The notes under the pieces were generated by a model. It made no database searches and was not told the DNA's origin. It was given only the letters and a program-made list of their open reading frames with translations. Source: Auriscalpium vulgare (taxonomy: Eukaryota; Basidiomycota; Agaricomycetes; Russulales; Auriscalpiaceae). From it: a stretch of DNA of 64,000 bases. The stretch spans positions 806,001 through 870,000 of the forward strand of contig JAHBBC010000009.1 of the NCBI GenBank assembly GCA_019915015.1. Reading direction: 5' to 3'. This document shows, piece by piece, positions 54,301 to 64,000 of the stretch (the first letter of the stretch is position 1; each line of letters starts with the position of its first letter). A program made the position numbers and the translations under genes.

Positions 54301-55458
54301 ATACACATTGTCGATGTCGTGTGGCACGTCAGCACAACGGTGACGGCACTGATACACATCGCTCCATGCTGCGAGGCGATCATTACAGAATTTTCGCACT
54401 TTCATCAAGTCGACAGACACACAATTCTGAAGATCGCAGCATCGCACAGCAGTGCTCCGACCACCTGATTAGTTCTTCCAACCGCTCGCAAGATTGGAGT
54501 CTTGCAGAGCAGTCACGCAATTGGAATCATACCTTGAACACCACACTCGCGCCAGCGACGCTGTCGCACGCAGCACACACAGTCATCCGACCACTTGCTC
54601 GTTGTTCCAACTGCCACCACGTGACCTCGAGCACAGCACCTCCCACAGCTGTCACAATGCGTCGGAATTCCATCAGACATGTTTACTGTTGAGATTGGCA
54701 TCAGAATGTATGCACGATGCCACTCCAGTCACTGTGACATCTGTATTCCTCTGCAGTCGCACTATTGTCCTCTGACCATTGTTCACCTCAGTTCTTGTAC
54801 TCACACTGCATCGTTCTGATCCCGATTGTTTTGTATTTTTATCAGCGTCCCGATTATTGCCTCAGGATTCTGACCACCATTCCGGAGCATTCTTACCGGA
54901 AGAATAATCACAACGTCACAACATTGCAACACTCACCTCCGACCACCTAGTGCATCGGAGCATGCAGGATGTTGAGCTACCACCCAGTGATAGAGACAAT
55001 CCCCAAGCCTAGACTGTCAGCAATTTTGCTTGGGTATATTTAATGGCCAAGCCCCTCTCCCCCCTGCCCCCTAAATGATTAAGAGTAATTGTACTGCCAT
55101 GCTTGCACTGGCCATTTCCCACCAAGTAGATGGATCTGTAAAAGAACTTAAAACAAAAGCGCTGGAAGGTAAGTAAACGATCGATTTATTAAACATGACA
55201 GAATGAATGTTTATGCAGATAATCAAATAAAGAATGATGACTCAGAAATGCAAGCAAACCACATACAATATGACGCGGACAAAACTGAGACCAAAGGTAG
55301 ATCCATAAATAAGAACAAACCAAGGCAATAAACTAAAATTAACATGGTTAGATCGCAACTTCAGTGAAGACATTGTACTGGAAATGGGGGAACTTCATCA
55401 AGACCTTCTTCACACATTGAAATACTTACAACATCTTAAACAATTAATTTCCAACTAA
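51376..55458 (+). CDS. Gamma-class WW-motif gene with a ~3 kb insertion in one intron (gamma4)
   Basis: ATG at 51376 (MPVPAHIIARETRIACVIKA; RETRI aligns with gamma2 LETRI). Exon 2 (~51553-51765) has SEFILPPYIAKSIRYIS and ends RCSSYKGENMWWNEK (TGGTGG 51748-51753). Short exons EVILIEDTEEAIY and RTDESAIRPMQCTSK lead to a GTAAGT donor at 52023. The coding trail resumes at ~55120 with VDGSVKELKTKALE, then DNQIKNDDSEMQANHIQYD, and a last exon SEDIVLEMGELHQDLLHTL ending QHLKQLISN at 55458. The 3.0 kb between is repeat DNA with inverted ends. The helical exon seen in gamma1/gamma2 is not evident, so the gene may be damaged. Confidence 0.45.
52420..52610. repeat. Dispersed ~190-bp repeat, copy 1
   Basis: Begins around TTCTTAGCTAAGTAGCTCCTG, includes AAAGACACTCGTGTCTGCGAG and ends near TTCCCACGGG. 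It recurs, diverged, at 53320-53510. A shorter related piece (TTCTTAGCTAAGCAGG) lies at 52198. Confidence 0.7.
53320..53510. repeat. Dispersed ~190-bp repeat, copy 2
   Basis: TTTTAGCTAAGTAGCTCCTG, AAAGACACTCATGTCTGCAAG and TTCCCACGGG follow in the same order as in copy 1, with many substitutions. Direct orientation. Confidence 0.7.
53633..53715 (-). repeat. tRNA-derived sequence, SINE-head-like
   Basis: On the minus strand TAGTGTAGTGG fits an internal A box and GGTTCAATTCTC fits a B box, spaced as in a tRNA. Acceptor and T stems do not pair well, so it is not a working tRNA gene. It could be the head of a SINE or a decayed tRNA copy. Confidence 0.4.
53935..54370. repeat. Imperfect inverted repeat with ~115-bp arms
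   Basis: The minus strand of ~53960-54095 and the plus strand of ~54250-54370 share ATTGAGCC..GAACC.CCTCCA and ATTGTCGATGTC..TGGCACGTCAGCAC. Both arms translate alike (IEPRTTSTGAVEAEIHVVDV against IEPGTASIGVVEAKIHIVDV). Confidence 0.7.
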
Positions 55459-55515
55459 TAATGACGAATAGTAACAAAAGGACATTATACACAATAAGAC
55501 ATTGACATGTAGTAA

Positions 55516-55903
55516 CTAGGTTGTTTTCTTTACAGCGCCGGTATGCCGTTTCCAGTATTCCGGGTCTTCCATACGTTTCACTAAACAGACAAAGATATCA
55601 TGAATAACAGTATCCGTTTTAGAAAATGAAACACCCACGAAGAACTTTTAAACATGAATTAACAATTTAGTTGATACGAAAGAATCACGTACATACCATC
55701 AACATCAGTGTCGCGATCTACCCCATAACATAAGAAAAACGAAATAATTGATATGAGACATACAAATTCTTACCATGCATCTCACCAGGATCCAAATTAT
55801 TCCAGTCCGCCGCTTCCAACAAAGACAAATCAACAGCTACACGAATCAAAACCATTAAGGCACCAGATATATAGTGAATTGAACAGGGCCACGATACCTT
55901 CAT
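55516..55903 (-). CDS. Small hypothetical gene, divergent to the beta-like gene
   Basis: ATG at 55903 (MKVSWPCSIHYISGALMV). Exon 1 continues RVAVDLSLLEAADWNNLDPG and ends before GTAAGA at ~55774. A microexon VDRDTDVD follows. The last exon has DTVIHDIFVCLVKRMEDPEY and ends WKRHTGAVKKTT at 55516. About 85 residues. Exon sizes are like those of the surrounding family, but I see no WW motif. Possibly a remnant of a gamma-type gene; otherwise unknown. Confidence 0.4.
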
Positions 55904-56063
55904 TCTTTCCTTTGGACTTTAAACTAACGATAACAGCATCTTGCTAAAATGATAAGTTTCCAACACTACGGACGCTTGAGATCCGTACCGCGAGGTTCAG
56001 GCATCATGGTAAAGATTGAACACGCGACAGTATCACCAACCGAAACAGGGGTATTGAGCAAGC

Positions 56064-56987
56064 ATGTACAAACAACGTCGGCATCTGAAACACCAACTCA
56101 GGGGGTCAACGGTCGCTTTCCCCGCTTGGCTACGTAACATGTTGTCGACGTACAAAGAATCTATGAAATCCGAAACAAAGACAGAAAAACTGAAAAAAGA
56201 CATCAATACACGTCAAAAACAACTGAAACAGCTAATAAGAAAGTATCAACATGACCCTTCGCAAATAAACAACGATTCAATTCGAGACCTAATGTCTTTA
56301 ATAGTACGTTCCTCACTTTTATAAATAAGCATCGCGTTAAAATAAACGACAGGCAATTGTTGGCAAAAAAAACGCTCTATTGGTTCAGCTCACGGGAATA
56401 CCGACAGAACCAGAACTAGGCGCCATCATAATGTTATTCCACAACCATCAATATCTCTCACCACACGCCATATCACGAAAAATAAGTGAATTAAATATGT
56501 CGAATGATGCAAAACCAAAGACGGTAAGACCATGAGATGAAACATTGAATATCTTGTACTAAGACGATTTCAGGATATACATTCAGAAGAGATTGCAACC
56601 ATCGAATACACGGATGGCAGTAGGGAGGCACCAATCAACAGTAGTGAAGGTGTGTGATGAAACACAATAAATAACGACGTGGTTACGATTCAACGCCAGA
56701 AGTGAAAGTCAACCTGTCGATGCTGAAGAAAGACGCGGAATTTATACACAAAAGAATGAACGAAGAAATAGACAAAAGAATAACTTTGACGATTAATATG
56801 ATTACAAGGATAGAGGTACGTAATAAATCTTTCAGTTTACATCATATAAAATCTGGTACAGGTCATCAAGAAATTATACGCACAAAAAGTCATCGCATGC
56901 AAGGAAAAATCCCTTGAAATAACGAAATTGGAGGAACACATCCGCCGGCTGCAAGAACAAGTCGATAGTTACGACGAACTAGTATAA
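56064..56987 (+). CDS. Beta-like coiled-coil gene lacking the WW motif
   Basis: ATG at 56064 (MYKQRRHLKHQLRGSTV). Exon 1 has EKLKKDINTRQKQLKQLIRK and ends RDLMSLI before GTACGT (~56304), the same place as in beta genes. Exon 2 (~56354-56521) encodes AIVGKKNALLVQLTGIPTEP and KISELNMSND and does not end in WW. Acidic DIHSEEIATIEYTDGSREA follows, then VKVNLSMLKKDAEFIHKRMN and a last coiled-coil exon ITKLEEHIRRLQEQVDSYDE with stop at 56987. It has the same exon plan as the cluster. The missing Trp pair marks it as a divergent member. Confidence 0.5.
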
Positions 56988-57570
56988 AATAATCAAAGTA
57001 ATAAAATAATAATGATATCGTCGGGTTCTTGCCAGCGACTCTAGTTTATTGACCTCTCGCTAGAGTCAAAAGATAAACAGAAAATAAGTTAGTTGGGTTT
57101 ATGAAATATGAAGACTATTTAACATTTCACAACAAATTTATATTCCAACCGTATGTATCTGTTTGTGTATGTATTGTAGGTGATTGTTCACACACAAAAG
57201 CTAGTTGGTGCAATGACAAACATCCGAGTCCGCGTAAGTCCATCTATATTCTGCAGATCAATCTCAACATACAATTTGTATTTGACTCGGTCCGAGTTGT
57301 GACTTTCACATTAAGTCCAGCTGCTTAGGAAAATACCGGTCTGTATGCGAAAAAAGGTTTTTTGAAAGTTAGATGGGGTGACAAATAATGTATGCTGCTC
57401 CTTTATCGCGAGTTTGTGCAACAAAGTGTGCATTATTCCAAGTCTAAGCTTGTGTATATATCTCTTGCGGAATTTTTTGTGTGTATCCTTCTGATGCAGC
57501 CTGTGCAACAAAGTGTTTATTTATTTAAGTCAAGCATGTCCATATATCTCCTGCAGAATATTGTGTATAA
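56988..57570. other. AT-rich region with an 88-bp tandem repeat
   Basis: GTGCAACAAAGTGT occurs at ~57415 and ~57503, each followed by similar sequence (TATATATCTC.TGC.GAAT), two units of ~88 bp. No coding potential. It lies between the gene cluster and the macrosatellite. Confidence 0.55.
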
Positions 57571-59279
57571 CGCCCTGCAGGTCAGCCCTGTTTAAACTCA
57601 TATCAAGCAGTGTCTACATCTCAGTCAACCTCTCTCTCGACTCAATATGTTCCAGAAGGCAAATGATGTAAAGAGTAACCTGATGCTTAATTTACTCTCA
57701 TGGTTTGACTTTCTCAGGCCCAATCACTGTGTCTTTGATAATGTCAGAGGCTTTCTATGCTTCAGCCTCAATACAGTGCAAGCAGACCAATACAGAGTTG
57801 AGGACGGCATTGAGATGGGGGGATTGAAGTTTGTTGTGCATGCTTCGGTGTCTACGAAGTATGTGTTTGATTTTTGCCTTGTATCTGACCCTGCGGCTTT
57901 TCTTCCTTGTACCTTTGTTGTCAGAGTTTGATGCGGAGCTCAGGCCGCCCTGCGGCCTTTCCCTGCAGTCTTTCTTCCTCGGGCCTTCTTTGTCGGCAGA
58001 GGTTGATACAGGCCGGCCTGTGAGCACCCTTGTTGGAAGTGAGAAGTTGATGCAGGCCAACCTCAGGCTGTGAGCACCTTTGTTGGGAGTTCTTGCTCAG
58101 AGCTCACAGGCAGTGCAAATCAGGGCAGTGAACTGTAGGTCTCTTTCCTGACTGCAAAGTATTTACTCTCATGAGTTGACTTTCTCAGGCCCAATCACTG
58201 TGTCTTTGATAATGTCAGAGGCTTTCTGTGCTTCAGCCTCAATACAGTGCAAGCAGACCAATACAGAGTTGAGGATGGCATTGAGATGGGGGGATTGAAG
58301 TTTGTTGTGCATGCTTTGGTGTCTACGAAGTATGTGTTTGATTTTTGCCTTGTATCTGACCCTGCGGCTTTTCTTCCTTGTACCTTTGTTGTCAGAGTTT
58401 GATGCGGAGCTCAGGCCGCCCTGCGGCCTTTCCCTGCAGTCTTTCTTCCTCGGGCCTTCTTTGTCGGCAGAGGTTGATACAGGCCGGCCTGTGAGCACCC
58501 TTGTTGGAAGTGAGAAGTTGATGCAGGCCGACCTGTGAGCACCTTTGTTGGGAGTTCTTGCTCAGAGCTCACAGGCAGTGCAAATCAGGGCAGTGAATTG
58601 TAGGTCTCTTTCCTGACTGCAAAGTATATTGTTTTTGAGCGTTAGACGCAGTAGCCTGATCCTTAATTTACTCTCATGGGTTGACTTTCTCAGGCCCAAT
58701 CACTGTGTCTTTGAGAATGTCAGAGGCTTTCTATGCTTCAGCCTCAATACAGTGCAAGCAGACCAATACAGAGTTGAGGATGGCATTGAGATGGGGGGAT
58801 TGAAGTTTGTTGTGCATGCTTTGGTGTCTACGAAATATGTGTTTGATTTTTGCCTTGTATCTGACCCTGCGGCTTTTCTTCCTTGTACCCTTGTTGTCAG
58901 AGTTTGATGCGGAGCTCAGGCCGCCCTGCGGCCCTTCCCTGCGGTCTTTCTTCCTCGGGCCTTCTTCGTCGGCAGAGGTTGATACAGGCCGGCCTGTGAG
59001 CACCCTTGTTGGAAGTGGGAAGTTGATGCAGGCCGACCTGTGAGCACCTTTGTTGGGAGTTCTTGCTCAGAGCTCACAGGAAGTGCAAATCAGGGCAGTG
59101 AACTGTAGGTCTTTTTCCTGACTGCAAAGTATATTGTTTTTGAGCGTTCGACGCAGTGATCTAATAAGTAACAACTAATATTGGCTGCGTCTTTCTGGTC
59201 TGGCATGCTCCTTCCACGCCAGGTGTTCAAAATACCCTGTTTTCATTCACATCATGCCACCGGGCAGAATATTTTATTC

Positions 59280-60200
59280 AAAGCACAACAAAATGCACTC
59301 AGCCATGTTGATATTCATATCAGACGACCAGGGTGGATTTTTAATTCAGATCATACCAAAATGCACTCAACCATGTTGATATTCATATCAGACGACCAGG
59401 GTGGATTTTTGATTCAGATCACACCAAAAAGCACTCGGCCCCTGTTTTAATTCACACCATCCCACTGGGATGAATACTTAATACAAAGCGCAACAAAATG
59501 CACTCAACCCCGTTTAAATTCACATCAAAACACCTGGCTGGATTTGTAATTCAGATCACACCAAAATGCACTCAGCCCCTGTTTTAATTCACATTATGCC
59601 ACCGGGCTGGATATTTAATTCAAAGAACAACAAAATGCACTCAGCCATGTTGATATTCATATCAGACGACCAGGGTGCATTTTTAATTCAGATCATACCA
59701 AAATGCACTCAGCCATGTTGTTTGGGCAGAATATTTAATTCAAAGCACAACAAAATGCACTCAGCGATGTTGATATTCATATCAGACGAGTAGGGTGGAT
59801 TTTCAGTTCAGATCACATCAAAATGCACTCAGCCCCTTTTAAATTCACATCATGCCACCGGGCTGAATATGTAATTCGAAGCACAACCAATGCACTCAGC
59901 CCTCTTGATATTTATATCACACCAAACCAGAATGCACTCAGCCCCTGTTTTTAATTCATATCACACCACCGGGCTGAATATTTCATTTAGATCACACTGA
60001 AATGCACTCAGCCCTGTTTAAATTCACATCAGATGACCAGGGTGGATTTTTAATTCAGCTCACACGGAAATGCACTCAGCCCTGTTGAAATCTGCATCAC
60101 ACCACTTGGATGAAATTTCAATTGAGATCACAAAAAAATGCACTCAGCCTTGTATAAATAAATTCACATCATGCCACACCAGAATGCACTCAGCCCCTGT
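59280..60200. repeat. Irregular ~65-bp minisatellite-like units (TGCACTCAGCC)
   Basis: About sixteen units spaced 40-78 bp share AAAATGCACTCAGCC..TGTT, ATTCA.ATCA and a GGGCTGGAT or AGGGTGGAT phrase. Imperfect copies; the second macrosatellite unit carries the same field at 63319 onward. Confidence 0.85.
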
Positions 60201-61050
60201 TTTAATCTATATCACACCACCAGGCTGGATTCTTAATCCATATCACCAAAATGCACCCAGCTCCTATTTTGCGTTATATCATACCACATTGCTGGATTTT
60301 CAAGCTAGGTTATACCAAAATGCATTCAGCCTCTGTTTGAATTTATCTCAATTTATATCACACCGCAAGGTTGAATATTTGTTTCAGATCACCCTTCAGC
60401 CCCTGTTTGGATTTATATTATACAACAAGCGTCAATGTTTGATTCATATGCCACTGAAATGTTCAGTCTCAGCGCCTTCCTAGATTTATATTGACTATCT
60501 ATGCTCACTGTTCAATCAAATTTAGATCACACTGAAATGCACTCAGCCCTGTTTAAATTCACATCAGATGACCAGGGTGGATTTTTAATTCAGCTCACAC
60601 GGAAATGCACTCAGCCCTGTTGAAATCTGCATCACACCACTTGGATGAAATTTCAATTGAGATCACAAAAAAATGCACTCAGCCTTGTATAAATTCACAT
60701 CATGCCACACCAGAATGCACTCAGCCCCTGTTTTAATCTATATCACACCACCAGGCTGGATTCTTAATCCATATCACCAAAATGCACCCAGCTCCTATTT
60801 TGCGTTATATCATACCACATTGCTGGATTTTCAAGCTAGGTTATACCAAAATGCATTCAGCCTCTGTTTGAATTTATCTCAATTTATATCACACCGCAAG
60901 GTTGAATATTTGTTTCAGATCACCCTTCAGCCCCTGTTTGGATTTATATTATACAACAAGCGTCAATGTTTGATTCATATGCCACTGAAATGTTCAGTCT
61001 CAGCGCCTTCCTAGATTTATATTGACTATCTATGCTCACTGTTCAATCAA
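60000..61050. repeat. 531-535-bp tandem duplication inside the macrosatellite
   Basis: AATGCACTCAGCCCTGTTT starts at 60001 and again at 60536. The copies then stay collinear to about 61050 with a 4-bp difference near 60157. Confidence 0.9.
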
Positions 61051-61615
61051 ATTCAAACCGGACTACACCTGGCCCCAGTTTCGATATATATTGCACCAGA
61101 GTCTCAATTTTTAATTTATATTGTCAGCCCCGCAAAGAGCAGAGGTGACAATACTGAATTCTTAATTCAAAAGCATAGTCTCAATTTCATAAAGCAACAC
61201 CTCACAGTGTGCTCATCCAAATATCATGAAAGCAAGAGATTAAGTGACAAGGAATGCACAATCTTGCAACTATTGTTGATATGTTCACAATGTCATCACA
61301 ATAAATTCAACGATTAAAACAGCAAGCGATCTTTTTAGTATTTAAGAAACATGAAGATAACAGCCTGAACATCATAAACTAACTCCTCGCGATCTGCTCA
61401 TTCAAATTTCATGAAACAACCACCATTCGAAAGCTGTTCCTCGTACCTTCCCAATGGTACAAAGCAATCGCAAATCCAACTCGTTTCCACGAAGATATAA
61501 GAGTAAAACTGTCGACCGGAAAAACTCGGGTGTGTGCCCGGGTGAAACCGTAAACTGTACTTTACTTCGGACTCCGACGGCATATTTTTCTGCTCGAAAG
61601 AACTGATTCCATATT

Positions 61616-64000
61616 CGCCCTGCAGGTCAGCCCTGTTTAAACTCATATCAAGCAGTGTCTACATCTCAGTCAACCTCTCTCTCGACTCAATATGTTCCAG
61701 AAGGCAAATGATGTAAAGAGTAACCTGATGCTTAATTTACTCTCATGGTTTGACTTTCTCAGGCCCAATCACTGTGTCTTTGATAATGTCAGAGGCTTTC
61801 TATGCTTCAGCCTCAATACAGTGCAAGCAGACCAATACAGAGTTGAGGACGGCATTGAGATGGGGGGATTGAAGTTTGTTGTGCATGCTTCGGTGTCTAC
61901 GAAGTATGTGTTTGATTTTTGCCTTGTATCTGACCCTGCGGCTTTTCTTCCTTGTACCTTTGTTGTCAGAGTTTGATGCGGAGCTCAGGCCGCCCTGCGG
62001 CCTTTCCCTGCAGTCTTTCTTCCTCGGGCCTTCTTTGTCGGCAGAGGTTGATACAGGCCGGCCTGTGAGCACCCTTGTTGGAAGTGAGAAGTTGATGCAG
62101 GCCAACCTGTGAGCACCTTTGTTGGGAGTTCTTGCTCAGAGCTCACAGGCAGTGCAAATCAGGGCAGTGAACTGTAGGTCTCTTTCCTGACTGCAAAGTA
62201 TTTACTCTCATGAGTTGACTTTCTCAGGCCCAATCACTGTGTCTTTGATAATGTCAGAGGCTTTCTGTGCTTCAGCCTCAATACAGTGCAAGCAGACCAA
62301 TACAGAGTTGAGGATGGCATTGAGATGGGGGGATTGAAGTTTGTTGTGCATGCTTTGGTGTCTACGAAGTATGTGTTTGATTTTTGCCTTGTATCTGACC
62401 CTGCGGCTTTTCTTCCTTGTACCTTTGTTGTCAGAGTTTGATGCGGAGCTCAGGCCGCCCTGCGGCCTTTCCCTGCAGTCTTTCTTCCTCGGGCCTTCTT
62501 TGTCGGCAGAGGTTGATACAGGCCGGCCTGTGAGCACCCTTGTTGGAAGTGAGAAGTTGATGCAGGCCGACCTGTGAGCACCTTTGTTGGGAGTTCTTGC
62601 TTAGAGCTCACAGGCAGTGCAAATCAGGGCAGTGAATTGTAGGTCTCTTTCCTGACTGCAAAGTATATTGTTTTTGAGCGTTAGACGCAGTAGCCTGATC
62701 CTTAATTTACTCTCATGGGTTGACTTTCTCAGGCCCAATCACTGTGTCTTTGAGAATGTCAGAGGCTTTCTATGCTTCAGCCTCAATACAGTGCAAGCAG
62801 ACCAATACAGAGTTGAGGATGGCATTGAGATGGGGGGATTGAAGTTTGTTGTGCATGCTTTGGTGTCTACGAAATATGTGTTTGATTTTTGCCTTGTATC
62901 TGACCCTGCGGCTTTTCTTCCTTGTACCCTTGTTGTCAGAGTTTGATGCGGAGCTCAGGCCGCCCTGCGGCCCTTCCCTGCGGTCTTTCTTCCTCGGGCC
63001 TTCTTCGTCGGCAGAGGTTGATACAGGCCGGCCTGTGAGCACCCTTGTTGGAAGTGGGAAGTTGATGCAGGCCGACCTGTGAGCACCTTTGTTGGGAGTT
63101 CTTGCTCAGAGCTCACAGGAAGTGCAAATCAGGGCAGTGAACTGTAGGTCTTTTTCCTGACTGCAAAGTATATTGTTTTTGAGCGTTCGACGCAGTGATC
63201 TAATAAGTAACAACTAATATTGGCTGCGTCTTTCTGGTCTGGCATGCTCCTTCCACGCCAGGTGTTCAAAATACCCTGTTTTCATTCACATCATGCCACC
63301 GGGCAGAATATTTTATTCAAAGCACAACAAAATGCACTCAGCCATGTTGATATTCATATCAGACGACCAGGGTGGATTTTTAATTCAGATCATACCAAAA
63401 TGCACTCAACCATGTTGATATTCATATCAGACGACCAGGGTGGATTTTTGATTCAGATCACACCAAAAAGCACTCGGCCCCTGTTTTAATTCACACCATC
63501 CCACTGGGATGAATACTTAATACAAAGCGCAACAAAATGCACTCAACCCCGTTTAAATTCACATCAAAACACCTGGCTGGATTTGTAATTCAGATCACAC
63601 CAAAATGCACTCAGCCCCTGTTTTAATTCACATTATGCCACCGGGCTGGATATTTAATTCAAAGAACAACAAAATGCACTCAGCCATGTTGATATTCATA
63701 TCAGACGACCAGGGTGCATTTTTAATTCAGATCATACCAAAATGCACTCAGCCATGTTGTTTGGGCAGAATATTTAATTCAAAGCACAACAAAATGCACT
63801 CAGCGATGTTGATATTCATATCAGACGAGTAGGGTGGATTTTCAGTTCAGATCACATCAAAATGCACTCAGCCCCTTTTAAATTCACATCATGCCACCGG
63901 GCTGAATATGTAATTCGAAGCACAACCAATGCACTCAGCCCTCTTGATATTTATATCACACCAAACCAGAATGCACTCAGCCCCTGTTTTTAATTCATAT
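61616..64000. repeat. Macrosatellite unit 2, cut by the window end
   Basis: Matches 57571 onward base for base at an offset of 4045, then 4039 after a 6-bp difference (CTCAGG present near 58065, absent near 62107). Apart from that I noticed one substitution (C at ~58561, T at ~62600). It continues past the window. Confidence 0.95.

Larger units (their letters stand above)
52079..55089. mobile_element. Repeat-rich insertion with 13-bp terminal inverted repeats
   Basis: ATTACTCTTAATC at 52079-52091 is matched by its reverse complement at 55077-55089. Inside are two diverged copies of a ~190-bp repeat, a tRNA-like stretch and an imperfect inverted repeat, and no transposase gene. It sits between two well-formed exons of gamma4. 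No clear target-site duplication was seen, so it could be a nested set of insertions rather than one element. Confidence 0.4.
57571..61615. repeat. Macrosatellite unit 1 (~4045 bp)
   Basis: Starts at CGCCCTGCAGGTCAGCCC. It contains three ~470-505-bp subunits (from ~57660, ~58160 and ~58660), a field of ~65-bp units with TGCACTCAGCC (59280-60200), a 531-bp tandem duplication (~60000-61050) and a single-copy end (61060-61615). Short open frames inside are repeated with the DNA and are not supported as genes. Confidence 0.9.

Noticed and set aside
57647..63832. Repeated 75-110-codon frames in the right-hand region
   Set aside because: Each frame recurs with the DNA repeat, on both strands, with no ATG context or domain. 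They are satellite by-products.

Overview
The window looks like a chromosomal segment of a basidiomycete fungus, most likely an agaricomycete. The evidence is many very short introns (about 45-60 bp, GTRNGT...AG) and microexons, two GC-rich Ty3/Gypsy retroelements, a Helitron with a Rep/Pif1-type protein, and no bacterial-style operons or ribosome sites. The species cannot be named from the sequence.

Layout. (1) Positions 1-10680 hold the 3' part of a Ty3/Gypsy element: gag-protease (cut by the window edge), pol, and then a 5 kb block with three genes on the opposite strand. A ~28-bp polypurine-type sequence occurs at both ends of this block. (2) Positions 11371-20470 hold a second, related Gypsy element (gag-protease, pol), again followed by an opposite-strand, intron-rich gene. 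That gene and its counterpart in the first element both carry a paired CxxC zinc-binding module and have pyrimidine-rich leaders. (3) From about 20690 the base composition drops to AT-rich, and an accessory region runs to about 57000. It is dominated by at least ten small multi-exon genes that share one architecture: an N-terminal domain on two exons ending in a conserved Trp-Trp, a string of acidic microexons, a short helical domain, and a C-terminal coiled coil, usually with a basic nuclear-localisation-like stretch. By sequence they fall into three classes, here called alpha, beta and gamma. They occur as two alpha-beta-gamma sets flanking the Helitron, plus further beta-like and gamma members to the right, several as divergent head-to-head pairs. 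(4) Positions 27351-35190 are a Helitron-like element on the minus strand (2376 codons: zinc fingers, HUH/Y2 Rep, Pif1 helicase, C-terminal cysteine-peptidase-like domain). Its 3' coding end is repeated four times in tandem (236 bp). (5) Between the Helitron and the right-hand gene set are three other host-like genes: a membrane-anchored protein, an SR-rich protein built from duplicated microexons, and a basic-tailed protein of unknown function. (6) Positions 52079-55089 look like a repeat-rich insertion with 13-bp inverted ends inside an intron of a gamma gene. (7) Positions 57571-64000 are a macrosatellite with a ~4.04 kb period, almost perfectly repeated, itself made of smaller repeats.

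The best candidate for an undescribed system is the alpha/beta/gamma gene cluster. It looks like a family of small nuclear coiled-coil proteins that may form heteromers. The cluster has been shaped by tandem duplication, by deletion of N-terminal exons with the promoter retained, and by mobile elements. The second candidate is the Gypsy lineage that carries intron-containing genes in antisense.

Functions of the alpha/beta/gamma proteins and of the antisense cargo are not known to me and are not asserted. All exon boundaries were read by eye.
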